Assembly: GCA_023105745.1 (NCBI GenBank)
Contig: JALGQZ010000013.1
Span: 18,823,105-18,887,104 of the forward strand
Reading direction: 5' to 3'
Source: Austropuccinia psidii
Lineage: Eukaryota; Basidiomycota; Pucciniomycetes; Pucciniales; Sphaerophragmiaceae
DNA length: 64,000 nt
Shown here: piece after piece, positions 45,906 to 59,490 of the stretch
Layout of the letters: the number at the start of each line of letters is the position of its first letter
Position numbering within the stretch: the first letter of the stretch is position 1
Translations under genes and position numbers: made by a program
Notes under the pieces: generated by a model
Databases searched by the model: none
What the model was told of the DNA's origin: nothing
What the model saw: only the letters and a program-made list of their open reading frames with translations

Positions 45906-47832
45906 TGGGCCTTGACATATATTTCACATACACCAATATCCCACAAGAAATTTTGAATTAACTTCCAAACTATGAAAAACACATAAGTCATGCATATATC
46001 AAAATTTCATCAATTATTATTTAAGAAAAGATGAATAACTTCTTTGTGAGCAATCCAGTTGATTTATTTAATGGCAGATTTGGAATCCCAAAAAAATTGA
46101 GATATGGTAGCTCCATCGAGTAAATAAGCTTAAATGTAATCTATGAGATTGTGATATATATAAAATACTTCAATAAAAAATCTTCAACAACACATACAAG
46201 AATTTTGAAAGCTTTTGTTTTTCTCATCTTCCTGCCAAAATAATGGGAAAGTGAGAAATTCCATGTTACATATACACTAAAAATAGCCTAATGTGCTTTT
46301 TTACTACTTAATATGACTGTATTATTACATAAAGCTTTCATAAACCCATAGTGGATATTGGTCTTGCAGCCTCAAGTACCACTTTTGATTTAAAAACACC
46401 CAAGTATGGCAAAAGACATCAAAGAGATCCGGGGTACCCAACCACAGTGGCCTCTGAGGCCTGTTTAGCTTTAAAGATTGGATCCATGGCTGGAAATAAA
46501 CCAATTAGTATACTAAAGCATTTTGGGAACTTTGGTACAAACTTAAAGTCCCATTAAAGCATAATAAAATATCAAATGAGCTGCTATTTCAAGGTGACAA
46601 GGAGGTAAATAACGACTCTTCCCCCGGAACCATGTCAATTAGTCATGATTTTAGATGGATAAATCTCAAATGATTAATTAAAACACTTTTGGACCAGCAT
46701 AAATGCATTTTCCCCATCACAACCAGGTATTACTAGGCTATTTTCTATTCTACATAGAAATAAGGTAAAAACTTCAAAACTTGATTCAAAGTAAAATTCA
46801 AACCAAATCTTTCAGTATCATTCAGGACCAATTGAGAAATTTTTTATCCATATAAAAACGTCAAAAAATCATACCCTCATAATTAAAATTAAAGGTTTTA
46901 CTTACAGTCCACTTTGGATGATTCTACATCAAACACTGAATCTCCAAAAATTCACATAAAATACAACTTTTGATCATATCCAATGACAGTGATAACTTTG
47001 AGATTTTGATTATTTTTTTGAAATAAAATCAAATTCACAGTTTTTACCTCTTTATTTCTTAACCATAAGTGGCTTGGTAGTCACGTAAAATGACTTAATT
47101 AATTATGATAATCTCATGTGAAAACAAGTTATGTAAACAATTATCCAAAGAGGACCAATTTTTTATCACTAAGTCCCTATTCAGTTTGACCCCTGGTATT
47201 CCTCTGTGGCCTGTTGTTTACTTGAAACAGGCCTACTCTTGCTGTTTTTTTCCAACTCATCTTCTTATCCAATTATACAATTAATACCAACAAGTAAGTA
47301 TTGGTTTAATCCTTTTCTTGAGTTCTTCAATTATTTCAAAATAAATAATGATAATGTAAAATGAAAGAAACACACCATTTGAAAGAGTATCAAATCTTCT
47401 TTGACCTACTGTTATAATACAATTTGGATGCTTTAAATACACACTTTATCTGTCAAATAACTCTACCAATTCTTATAAAGGTTTTATTGGAGTATGAGTG
47501 AGTTTTTTTACTTAATAAACAAAGTCTCTCTCACTTAGTAGTTCTCATCAAGAATCCTATCTATACTTATTCTTGAAAATAGTAACTATACATTAAAATA
47601 ATTTATATTAATTTAAAGAGAAGTTTGTATCATTAAATGGTTTTAATTCTTTCCTGTAGAAAATTACTGCCTACTGTTATAATAACTAGTAATTTTTAAA
47701 ACAAAGAAATATCTTAATAATTAATTATTCAATTGTGGTTATAATAAAAATATTTATTATTTTTCATAACAATAGTCATAGTAATCTTTCTTAATAGTAA
47801 TATTATCAAGAGTTTTATAGACACATCTTGCA
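45906..47832 (+). repeat. 3' LTR of D, copy 2
   Basis: Carries CAAGTAAGTATTGG at about 47291 where copy 1 has CAAGTATTGG. The longer form resembles the equivalent stretch in other family members (CAACAAGTAAGTG at about 590), so copy 1 probably lost AAGT. Confidence 0.75.
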
Positions 47833-48148
47833 GACTGTTTGATATTGAAAAGTTGTAGATTACATTACACCATGTTACAGAAAGCCTGAATCAGTAAAGC
47901 TCTTAACTTGTAAAATAGAACAGCCGCTTTTTCAACCCTTTTTCATTTTTTCCCTGAGTTTATTCATCTAGTATAATTTTATTTAATATTTTATTTTATT
48001 TCAACCTGGTAGTAAATACTTATAGTAAGAAAGCAGTCAATGGGGTCTATTTTCTCACCTGTGAATGGATATTTGGTGGTAATATCCTACATTCGTTTAT
48101 CTCTGTTTCTGTAAGTTTGAAGCTCTGAATAACAAGTTACTTGATTTT
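47833..48148. other. Unassigned spacer, copy 2
   Basis: Duplicate of 31424-31739 with two adjacent base changes near 48043. Nothing recognised. Confidence 0.4.
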
Positions 48149-48630
48149 TGTGAGTTTTTTCTATCAAAATTGTCATAATAGTAACAAATATTCAGAGTAC
48201 TATGACTTTCCTCAGTAGAAAAAATTAGAAAATTAAATTAAAAAAACACAAATTAATATAATTATAAAAATTAATAATAAAAGAAAGAATCAAATCCTTT
48301 TTAAGTAATTCAATAATAAAACAAGCTCAAAAATTATGAGGAATTAAAATTAGTCAATTATTACTATAGTCACTTACAGTCAAAAGAATAAGAACTATAA
48401 AAGATCTTAATGAGGCAACAATATTAGTAAAATAGTAATAATATTTATGCACTTACAAATGATGAAAATCTTATTTATGGAAGGACTATCACACACAATG
48501 TGAAGAGATAAGTCTGATAGAGCAATTTTATATAAGAAAAACTAATACTAGATAAAAAAATATAGAAGTTCATAGAAAACTGACTTATAATATTTATATA
48601 ATACAATAAGTCAAACAATAACAGTTATTA
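48149..48630 (-). repeat. LTR F, gag-side fragment, copy 2
   Basis: Duplicate of 31740-32221. It is followed by E, then by F-type sequence from 51995. Confidence 0.55.
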
Positions 48631-51600
48631 TGTAAGATGTGACTATGAAACTGATGATAATATTACTATTAATCAACAGTACTATGTCTGTTCTTATGAG
48701 ATATAATAATAAATATTATTATAACCACAATTAAATAATTATAAAATTATTTCTTTCACGTGTTTAACACTACTAGTGATTTTAACTGTGAGCAAGTAAT
48801 TGTCTACAAGAATCAATTACAAGAAGATTTTAATAATAAAACTTCTTTTATTAAAATGATAAAATTATTTTAATATATAATTATCTTTTTCAAGAATAAT
48901 TGAAATGATAATTCTTGGAGAAAACTAATTTTAGAGAAAAACTTAAGAATTAAAAATAAATCACTCACTAATATTCCAAAGAACTTTTTGAAAGATAAGA
49001 TAGAGAGATTTGACGTATAATTGTGGATTTTAAGGATCAAAATGAATTTATAACAGTATTACAACAATATATGGTTGTATTCTATGATTTCACGTCTTTC
49101 TGATTGATTCTGAAAGATTTAAAACACTTAATAATAGCTATAACTAACACTCACTTGTTGGTAATAATGATTTGAAATGATAATAAGATGATTCTTGGGA
49201 AAAACAGCAAGAGGAGGCCTCTTTCAAGTCAACAATAGCTCACAGATGCGTGCCATGGAGCAAACTGAAAAACCAGTGAGTGAGAAAACAATGAACCTTT
49301 TTGGATTATTGATTGCATCATCTGTTGTCACGTAAGATTATCATAATTACTTAATTGATGCTTTAATGTGACTACCAACCCCAATATGGTTAAGAATAAA
49401 AGGATTAACATCTGTAAATACGCTTTTATTGCAAAATGATCATTGATTTCTCAAAGCTATAAATGTTATTGGCAATTTAATCACAGGTTGTAATTACTGT
49501 GAATTTTTGAAGATTAAGTGTTTCAAAAAGAATAGTCAAAAATGGACTGTAGGTAAAACTTTTAATTTTACTAGGAAAACCATAATTTTTTCTGGTTGTA
49601 CCATAGACAATACAGTTATCCATTGGTCCTGAAAGTTTCAGAAAGATTCAACAAGAATTGTATTTTTAATGAATTTTTGAAGTTTTTACCTCATTTCTAC
49701 ATAGAATTGCAAATATCAGTGTTTCACTGGTTGCTTTGAGGTAAATCAATGGATACAAGTCCAAAAAGGGTTTGAATTACTCTTTTGGGGTTTATCCATG
49801 GAAAATCATTAAGAATTGATATGGTTACAGGAGTCTAGATAGCTCTTTACATCCTTGGCACATGAAAATAGCAGGTTATTTGATATTTTCTTAAGATTTA
49901 CTGTAGTTGTAACATGGTGACCAAGTTCCCAAAGTGTTTGAGTTTACTAATTGGGCCAAGATCAGCCATGGATCCAAGCTTTGGAGCTGTCCACGCCTCT
50001 GAGGCCTCAGAAGTTGGGTACCTTGGCTCTCTTTGATGTCTTTTGTCCCCCCTGCCTATTTTTCACGTCAAAATAGAAATTTTAAGCTTCAAGTGAGATA
50101 TCCACTATGGGTGTACCAAAAGTCCATGTAAGAATACCATAATATTAAGTGCTCAAAACATGCATAACACTATTCTTAGTGTATGTGTAACATGGGATTT
50201 CTCACATTCCCATTATTTTGGCGTGAAATTAAGAAAACCAAAAATTTTCACAGATCTTTTATGTGGTATTGATGATGTGGTATTGAAGTATTTTCCATTT
50301 TACCACCTCAAAGAGTTAATTTGAGCTTATTCACTCTATGGAGCTACCCTAGGTGAATTTTCGTGTAGAATCCAAATCTGGCCTTAAATTCATGAATTTA
50401 CTTACTCAAGAAAAGGTTATTCATCTTTTCTGATATCAAAAATGATTAATTTTGGATATATGCATGACTTATGAGTTATGCATAATTCAAAATTTAATTT
50501 TAAGATAATTGTGGCCTATTTAAGTATGTAAAATATACCTCAAGGCTGTCAGGCTGAGTCTATGATAAAGGTGTATAAGAGTATTTACAAGCTTTAACTA
50601 TGACTGTGACATGGTAAAAATAATTTTAAAGAGGATATAATTGATAATAAAAGTTTTAATTTAAGAATTTGAAGGGCTTTACTATAGAAATATAGTGGTG
50701 GTGGGCGCTGTTGAAAGCCCTGGGTGCAGCTTTACCTGTTGGATTACAATAATAAAGACTACAATACTTTAAATTAAGAGTATACCTGCTTATTAACCAA
50801 GAGTAAAACTGTTTTTGACAGTTTACTACGTAGGTTATTCAAGAGCAGGATGAAGAAGCAATTCTAGCAGTGAAAAGCCTCCTTTTTATCCTGAAATGGG
50901 GTGGCAAGGGTGCTAGACCTTTCCATGTAGAGGAAGTGAAGATTTTGTCACTCTCTAGTACTGGCTTGTGGTTTGCAAACAGCCTGTATAACCTGTATTG
51001 GGCTCAGATGTGGTTTTGAAACCACATCTGGGCAGTTTTCACCAATACAGGGTGAAAATTTTCATCTGGGGACCTCACAGCCTGATTCTGACGTGTATGA
51101 CCCGTAGAATGCTGTACAGAAACTGTATGGGACCCCAGTATTGACTGACATATAAGGTATTGAAGCAAAAACATGCTCCTTCGTCTGTTGACACCTCATA
51201 TTCATGATTATGGGGTGTTATCCCATGGTAAGGCTGTATATGACAGCTGGTGGGATTTTGACCTTAAAATGGTCATAACTCTGTCGGTTTTTGAGATATC
51301 AAGCTCAAAGTTGGTTCATTGAATAGCTCTATATGAGCTCTACACAATGGTACCCAACTTGACATGGTTATCATTAAATATGACAAAGTTATCCCATGTA
51401 CAAGTATTTTTGTACATTGGCGTGGTTTGGGCAAAAAGCTGTATTAAGCTTGTTTGGCCAATAACTTCTGTTGTAGTTGAGTTATGGGGAAATTGATGAC
51501 ACCATCAGATAGCCCTGATTGTGCTCTTTCCAAAAAGACCCCACTTTAGGTATCTCACACTAAAACTGTAAAAGTTAGATGAGAGGTGAATGTTTTGTTC

Positions 51601-51994
51601 ACCCTTATTTGGCCTGAATTTGACCATAACTCAAGTTATACTGGTGCTAGCTCAGTTTGGTTGGCACCATTGGATATCCCTGGCTTAGAGCTTCATTTTG
51701 AATACCCATTTGATGGGGTTAAGCCTCTCCTTCTAGATTTTAGATGAGAGGTGAAAATTAAGGTTTGTGCTCAGCAATAACTTTGGGCAGGAATAACTTT
51801 GTTATTTCTTGTCCTATGGTGATGGGACTTATATTTTCAGAAAGGGGTGAGTTTCCTCTTTCTTTTGATACCTTTTGAGCTAATTTGGCTCAGTTCCATG
51901 TTTTGGTGGTATTTTGGCCATTCCATTGATTTATGGTATTTTGGCTGTCATGCTTGTGCTCTGGTTTTGAGTCACAGGCTGACAAAGGCTCACA
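48631..51994 (-). repeat. Solo LTR E, copy 2 (contains R2)
   Basis: It begins TGTAAGATG and ends AAGGCTCACA. Without R2 and its duplication it is 1921 bp. The flanks TATTA (48626-48630) and TAATA (51995-51999) match at four of five positions, consistent with an aged target duplication of a solo LTR. Confidence 0.7.
50547..51984 (-). mobile_element. R2: complete 1438-bp solo-LTR-like insertion
   Basis: Ends TGTCAGGCTGA...GTCACAGGCTGACA, with a perfect 5-bp duplication AAGGC at 50542-50546 and 51985-51989. Orientation is opposite to R1. It holds a perfect hairpin (CAGATGTGGTTT/AAACCACATCTG, about 51005-51030) and no credible ORF. It inserted 10 bp from the end of LTR E. Confidence 0.8.
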
Positions 51995-53385
51995 TAATAC
52001 TTGTTGGTAACAATGATATAAATGGATAATAAGATGATTTGATGTAGAAAAAACAGCAAGAGGAGGCCTCTTTAAAGTCCACACCAGCTCACAGAGGTGT
52101 TCCATAGAGAAAAATGAAAAACCAGTGAGTGAGAAAACAATAAACCCTTTTGGATTATTGATTGCATCATCTGTCGTTACGTAAGATTATCATAATTACT
52201 TAATTGATGCTTTTACATGGCTACCAACCCCAATATGGTTAAGAATAAAAGGAGTAATATCTGTAAATCTTCTTTTATTCCAAATAAATAATTTATTTCT
52301 CAAAGCTATCAATGTTATTGGCAATTTCATCCCAGGTTGTAATTACTGTGAATTTTTGAAGATTCAGTGTTTCACGAAGGATAGTCAAAAATGAACTGTA
52401 GGTAAAACTTTGAATTCTACTAGTAAAACTATAATTATTTCTGGCTTTAACATAGAGAAAACAGTTCTCCATTAGTCCTGAAAGTTTCAGAAAGATTCAT
52501 TAAGAATTGTATTCTTAATGAATTTTTGAAGGTTTTACCTCATTTCTACATAGAATTGCAAATATCAGTGTTTAACTGGTTGCTATGAGGTAAATCAATT
52601 GATACAAGTCCAAAAAGGGTTTTAATGAATCTTTTGGGCTTTATCTATGGAAAGTCATTAATAATTGACATGGTTACAGCATTCTAAGTAGCTCTTTACC
52701 TCCTTGGCATGTCAAAATAGCAGGCTATTTGCTATTTTCTTAAGATTTACTGTAGTTGTAACATGGTAACCAAGTTACCAAAGTGTTTGAGTTTAATAAT
52801 TGGGCCAAGATCAGCCATGGATCCAAGCTTTGGAGCTGTCCACGCCTCTGAGGCCTCGGAAGTTGGGTACCCTGGCTCTCTTTGATGTCTTTTGTCCCCC
52901 TTGCCTATTTTTCATGTCAAAATAGAAAATTAAGCTTCAAGTGAGATATCCACTATGGGTGTACCAAACGTCCATGTAAGAATACCATAATATTAAGTGC
53001 CCAAAACATGCATAACACTATTCTTAGTGTATATGTAAAATGGGATTTCTCACATTTCCATTATTTTGGTGTGAAATTAAGAAAAACAAAAATTTTCATG
53101 GATCTTTTATGTGGTATTGAAGTATTTTCCATATTACCACCTCAAAGAGTGAATTTGAGCTTATTCACTCTATGGAGCTACCCTAGGTGACGTTTTGTGT
53201 AAAATCCAAATGCGGCCTTGAATCCATGGATTTACTTACTCAATAAAAAGTAATTCATTTTTTCTAAAATCAAAAATGATTAATTTTGGATATATGCATT
53301 ACTTATGAGTTATGCATAATTCAGAATTTATTTTTAAGATAATTGTGGCCTATTTGAGTATGTAAAATATACCTCAAGGCTCACA
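51995..53385 (-). repeat. LTR F, distal fragment
   Basis: It aligns with E from about 32745 onward (ACTTGTTGGTAA, GCAAGAGGAGGCCTC, AACCAGTGAGTGAG) and ends ACCTCAAGGCTCACA at 53385. It is clearly diverged from E. About 280 bp of LTR between this and the gag-side fragment are missing, so the link to 48149-48630 is probable, not certain. Confidence 0.6.
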
Positions 53386-54106
53386 CTCCATAAGGGAATT
53401 TACCCTTTGACAGCTTATAATTCCTGTCCAAATTTCTGACAAACCAGTTTTAAGTCTAATATTTAATCAAAGTCTAGTCTTAAATATTAAATGAAGTTGA
53501 AAATACTTCAATACAAGTGCAAAACTTTCATTTAGTCCTTTCAGAGCTCAAAATTTGGGTACCCTGGCTCTATTTGGCTTTTTTCCTTTGTCCCCCTCCT
53601 CTGCAAGGATCTTGCCTTGATATTTATTTGAAGTCATATTGTGGCCTCAATTCAATTCAAATTGATCCCACACAAGATTCACATCATGTATATTAAATCT
53701 TTAGCCAATTGAGTAAACATACACCTCACATCAATGTTAACTAATTTTTTTGTAGGTTTGCAGAAACAATGTGAAAATTTGAATTAAACTTATTTAAGCG
53801 TCTATATAAAAGTTTTGAAAAAAAATTTAAATGGTGCCATTGTAATTTGAAATTCTCAAATCTTCTAATAAAATAAGGAGTAGCAATTTTTGGGCATAAC
53901 ACCTTCTTGTTCTACCCTAGGTTTTTTTGATGTATAATTCATATATAACATAATACTTATAGCTTTGTTTATCAAAAGAAAATCTTTACATATTTTTGAT
54001 ATTTTTCATTTCAAAATTGCTTTATCATTCTGTTTCAGAATTAAAAACTGTATAAGAAATTATTTTTGGCCATATGGGTATTTCAGTCATATTTCACAGG
54101 CTCACA
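53386..54106 (-). repeat. 3' LTR of element H, truncated
   Basis: It matches the last 720 bp of the B LTR (11395-12115), including GGTACCCTGGCTCTATTTGG and the end TTTCACAGGCTCACA. The beginning is missing and replaced by LTR F. Confidence 0.75.
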
Positions 54107-56325
54107 TTCCCTACCACCAAAAAAAATTGTACCACAGTTTTTCATTGAATAGCATATCCCCAACTGAATTGGGGGGTATAATACAATTGACAAACTTTCT
54201 TTTGATGCTTTTGAGTATTTAAAACAAACAATTAAACTATTCATTGGGTAATTTTTCTTCTCTCATGGCTGAATCTTCTGAAAAAACTTTGGGAATCACA
54301 CATTTCACTTTCTGAAGTCCACTCATCTTCATGTTGTGGGTTTCTGTATCTGACTAATTATTCTTCTTCATTTTCCCCTCTTTGTCTTCTTTATTTCAAG
54401 TATTTCAGATCCTTTTGCTCTTGAATTTGAGAAATTGGCTGTAATTCTGATGGATTTTGAAATATAAAAGGAAATAATTACTTATGACTTGATGTATAGT
54501 TCTTTACCAGACTAAGAGGGAAAGCTGAATGTTTATTTTCCAGTTCTGCTGTGAGTACTACTTGTAATGAAATTTTACCACGAAGGGAGTTAATGATATA
54601 TGGTGCTGAAAAGTAATCTTTGAATCTATTTCACCCTTTACTATTGTTAAAGTTCAAGGCTGAAACTAATATGAAGTCCCCTCCTTTAAATAATGGGGTT
54701 TGATGACTTTTATCCAGCTTTTGTTGACAATTTTGAGAGGCATCAGTCTTGCTTTTAGTTGAATGATGCCTCAACTTATCAGTAAGTAATTAAGATCTTG
54801 TAGGAGCTCAATAAATATCAAATAAATTCTTCAAAAAAAACAACTGGAAGTTTGGGATTCCATTGTTTTCCAACATTGAAGGAGTTTTTTCTGTTGAAGC
54901 ATTAATGGAAGCATTTTAGGCTAGTTCCAATGCTTTTATAAGTGTACAACAATCATTGTTAAAGCCATAAACATTTTTAAGCTCAGGCCATAAGCCCAAT
55001 ATCTTCTTATACTTTCCTCAAGGGTCTGAATCATTATTTATGCTAGTTCATCTGTTTGTGGATGGTAAGATGTTTAAAATTACATTTTTGTACCCAAAAG
55101 CCTATTTGAATTTCTCCACAAGGCTGAAAGAAACCTTTGGTCTCTCTCAATAATGATATTTTTGAGGAGACAAGTATTATGAATAACTCTATTCCAAATT
55201 AAAAGAGCTTGTAGAATGGCTGTGTCATATTTATGAAATGGTAAAAAGATTGGGGTTTTTCTGTACCCTTCTACAATAGCAAGACATGAATTGTAACCTT
55301 TCTTGCCATCAGGTGGGAAGGAAGTCACCCAATCCATATGAGCCACTTCCCATGACTACCTTGGTCTTGGATATTAATAATTACACCAAATATTTTACCA
55401 GTAGCTTTATTGGACTTTTGAAACCTGCCATAACTATGCCAGTACTCAAACAAATACTTTCTCCAAAATGGCCAGAAAGAACAAGTCTTTAATCTTTCCA
55501 TTGTTCTTTCTTCAAACAGATGTCCAGAATAAACATTTTCATGGCACTGTAGTAATATTGTTTTATTCAAAATTCTACTACATAATACCATTACACATGT
55601 GTATTTAGACCTATTATAGAAGATACCATGAAATAAGTGGAATATTCCATTGTCATATGATTTTTTTTGTACGTAATCTAAAGAATTATCCAAAGCTCCA
55701 TATTGTCAGTATTTTTCATATAAAGAAGTAAGAGCATGGAATTTTTTATCTTGTTTGTAGCTTTCTCTAACACCCTTCAAGAATTATGTTACTGCATCTG
55801 TGAGATTACTTCCTTCAATTAGAATTTGAGGTTCTGCATTTTCAGGAACATAAGCAGGATTTTAAAGTTTATTGGGTAATTACCCTCTAATGAAGACCTT
55901 GTACCTGTTTTCAATATTTGCAGTTTTATGCACTGTGGTCATATTACATCTATACTCTGGTATAGAAATCTGCAATCCCAAAATGTCTCTGTTTAGATGT
56001 TTCATGTTAAGAATTTAACTCATGGCATAAAAATGAGTAATTACCATAAACACACTACCATCAAGATAATGATGATGTTTTTCCAGAGCTCATACAAGGC
56101 AAAGGGAATCCATTTTCCTTGCTCCATATCTAGACTCGTTATAATTTCTGCTTCAAGAATGCCCAAAGGGTGCATATCCTGGCTAGAACTTCTGAATTTT
56201 ATACCTAAAATTGGAAGAAATTTCTCTTTTGAATTGGTAAAAATTCTTTCAAGATAATCCTTAAAAACACATGGGAAGAATGTACCTGAGGCAAGATGTA
56301 TCTTGACTTCTCTGTTTTCTGGCAC
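54107..56325 (-). pseudogene. Protease-RNase H-integrase-chromodomain relic of H
   Basis: In element order: protease with LASGTF instead of LDSGAF (catalytic Asp changed to Ala) in the frame 56325-56041; then, after MHPLGILEAEI, a jump to RNase H (RYGA, SLCLV) that omits B residues about 808-1290; integrase zinc region with lost Cys ligands (EYWHSYGRFQ); core frame 55346-55080 with MDWVTSFPP and ERDQRF; TDELA followed by TAA at 55040-55038 exactly where the catalytic Glu codon GAA should be; GPY/F and chromodomain remnants at about 54720-54245. Not functional. Confidence 0.75.
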
Positions 56326-57667
56326 AATATTAGTGATACAAGATGATACAGCTGTATATCATTTACCTATAGCAGGTTTGGTTTTCTGAATTTTAAAATC
56401 TTGAATATGTTTGAGAGCCATAAAATCATCAATATATTTTGGTAATTGAGGATGAACGTCTGTGGCTTCAAAACACACATTAATCTTTTCTATACTAAGT
56501 TTCTCTGGGTGTTCTTCTTCTTCAGAAGGCTCAGAATCATCCTTATTTAAAGTAACCTAAGTGGTTACATTGATGTCTTCAGTTGTTTTAATTTCTATCT
56601 CATTAATTTTTGTTTTATTTGGACAAGGATTAGACAAATGAGATTTAATTCCCATTTATGACATTTAAAAGGAGCTCTGCCTTGTGGCTTATTTTATCTT
56701 TAAATTGTTTTTCAACTAGTCTTGTTGTCTATTAGAGGTTTGTGAAAATTTCTACCAATTTGTTTTCTGGTTGTGATATCTTCCATAGAATTTCTATAAT
56801 TTTCTACAGACAAAGGCCCACAAATCTCCTTCTTACAGAATTCTCTATTTCACCACCACATTTTCTCAATATCCTTTTATGTACCATTGCTTCAGAAATA
56901 GAGAAATGAAGGGCAGCCAATAACTTCTTCTTCTTAAGAATCCAGGACATAGGCCTGTCCCTCTCAACATTAAAAATGGATTCTTCAAAATAATCTTACA
57001 TTCTAAATCTCCAGGACTCATTTTTCCATTTGAATAGAATTCTTTCTTTCCGCCAAGGCTGGGGTTTTCACAATGGTCTTGTCTCATTGTTTGATACAAT
57101 TGCTTTGATGATTTTGTAAATAATTGGTGTAATCTTCACTTATGTATCCATCTTGTATGTTCAAGTCTTTATTACAATTATCAATATTCGTCATAAATTT
57201 CAAATGGTTATATTCTCCTTCACCACTGAAGGTAGTCCATTATTATAATCTGGGAATTTCTTGAAAATTACACAGTTCTTGCTTTGGAATTGCTTGATAC
57301 TGTATGATGTAAGTCATTATTATTCAAATTCAACACTTTTTGTCTGTAATTGGTGTAAACTGACTTGGGAAATCATTTTTAATTATAACTTCTCAATAAT
57401 TTATGGAATATCTTTGTTCAAGTAAAGTCTTGCTTTATCACTTTCTTCCAATATTTCTTGGAAAAGAGCTGCATTATGGCTAGTTGAATTTTCACAAGTT
57501 TTGAGCTAGTAATCTTAATCTTTTTTAACTTTCTGATAATAAAAGAAATAGATTTTTTTGTCTGGTAAATTGAGCAATTGACTGGATTCTCTCTCAAATA
57601 TGTGTCAGAGACAAAATATTTTCCTTATTCACATTTTCTAGATCCACAATAGTCTTTTGTGACTCTT
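56326..57667 (-). pseudogene. Gag relic of H, C-terminal and central parts
   Basis: An acidic segment, knuckle remnants (about 56630-56670), and the Gag core in shifted frames (MRQDHCENP at about 57090; [14 protein letters not shown] at about 57200) match B. The coiled-coil part ends at ENVNKENILSLTH next to LTR Y, whose insertion splits gag. Confidence 0.65.
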
Positions 57668-59490
57668 TGTAAGGTTTGTATAGGTAACTTTGATTGAAAA
57701 TATAGTACTTCTCTGTCCTAATAAGTAGTATGAGGGGAATAATATGATTAAAAATGTTAAGAATCAAGATTTTCAAAGAAAAACACACCAAATTTATTTT
57801 TTGAACTTTATAAGTATAAAAAATAATAGTATAAAGCTTTATTGTTTTACCGACCATAAAAATTTATCCAAAAGTAGTATACAGGAGATATTTAAGGCTA
57901 CATAAGATATTTCTTTGAGAGCAATTTCAATTGGAATGAATTGAGAAAAATACTTCAGGAAATTAATATAAGAACATAGTCTTTAAAAGGAAAATTAAAG
58001 GGAAAACACAGCCAAAAGTGACCAGAGTGAATTTGGAAACAAAGTGACAAAGTTAACAGTGATATAAGCTGCTTTAATTCACTTATGGGGTGATTCAAGG
58101 GTAAAAATGATTATAAGAGTTACAAAAATGATTATAATAATTTTTCATGTGGTTATAAGTTTTAAAATGATAATAAAAGGGTGGTTTTAATATTTTATTG
58201 ATTGGCTTTACAGTGTTTAAACCGATTATAACAAGGAAAAGATTCTGACATGAAGAGTAAAGTGGGGAAAAGAAGAAATTCTTTTATAGCCACTAATTTT
58301 CTTACTCCAAAGGAAAAATTTACTCTTCTCAGCCGTTGAAAACACTGCAACAACAGAAATTCCAGTTATGGCATGATTGAGCTTTTGTTTGAACTAAAAA
58401 AGGGCTGGTTTTAGCCATTTTTGGCTATTTCCAGCCATTTTGGACCCTTCAATCAGCCATTGTTCTAGTAATATGTGGCTTTGAGTCTTCAAAAAATTGA
58501 AGAATGTGTGTATGAGATTTCAAAACAGGGTAAAAATTATTTTTACAATGTTTGTTTTATCTTGAGTGTAGTTTTACCCTCTGGCAAAAGCTAAAACTGC
58601 CCTGGTTGGTATCAAAACCTCATCACCAATTGAAACACAGACCCTGTGTCTCAATTCCAGGCCAAAAGTGATGAATCTTTGCGTGGATTTTGACATCTCA
58701 TGCCTGTAAGCAAGGAATTTGGGGCCTGGCTCCCCCTTGGAGCCAAGATTGATTTCCCTCCCAGAATAAATCTTTCCAGTTAATTTTTTCTTTAATTCCT
58801 CATCATGTATTATACTTATAATTTAAATATGTAATTCAATTGAGTTTTTACAGTGAAAAGCTGTAATAATTGACACCTCATATGTCAATTCAATCTCACT
58901 TATGTAATATATGTGCATATTTTGACATTTCAATTGAAAATACTTCAATTCCTCATAACTTCTAAACTACACACAACACCTCAATTTTAACACAAAAATT
59001 GATGGTTAACACCATGTTTGATGTGAATTGGATCAAGGCTTTTGATTATTTTCAAATTTTTCACAGAAAATGCTGGAATCTCAATTTAAGCTTATTTAGA
59101 GTTGAGTTATACAAATTTTACTGAGAGGTGACCCCACCTTATTTTCCCATGAGGAGTCCCATGGTGAAATAATTTTCATATGTTTATTTGTTGGGTAAAA
59201 CTTATAATAATTTTTATTTAACTTTTTTCCAAATATATTTTATTTGTAGTATTTTTGTTGAAATTTTATTTTTACTCAATTTGCTCAAGTAAAAATGTGT
59301 TTTCAAAATTTTAGATTCCCAAGTGATTTTTATTTTGAATTATAATTAAAATTTCAATTTCTAATATGAATTTTATATTGATATTTTGGTTTTTTCATTG
59401 AAAAATCAATAAATTTCTTTTATTCATGATTGTGTAATTTGTTATTTTTTGTGGTTTTTTGGGTATATAAAAATACCTCTAAGGCTCACA
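57668..59490 (-). repeat. Solo LTR Y (X family) inserted in gag of H
   Basis: It is 1823 bp, TGTAAGG...AAGGCTCACA, flanked by CTCTT (57663-57667) and CACTT (59491-59495), an aged 5-bp duplication. Gag of H resumes on both sides at the same B position. It is closely related to LTR X but lacks R. Confidence 0.8.

Larger units (their letters stand above)
39605..47832 (+). mobile_element. Element D, copy 2
   Basis: Structure is as in copy 1: 5' LTR to 40698, PBS-like block from 40699, second-frame relic 41115-42028, gag-pol relic 42138-45716, 3' LTR 45906-47832. The same reverse transcriptase deletion (about 43590) and the same defects occur, so D was already dead when the block was duplicated. 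Confidence 0.85.
34928..51336. repeat. Tandem segmental duplication, copy 2 (16.4 kb, lacks element B)
   Basis: It is the direct repeat of 7521-34927. Offsets are 27407-27408 left of the B site and 16405-16409 to the right, because of a 1-base T indel (about 35428) and a 4-base AAGT indel (about 47292). At 37321-37340 the B target is uninterrupted. Its right boundary (TATATGA/GCTC) is where R2 continues normally. Confidence 0.9.
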
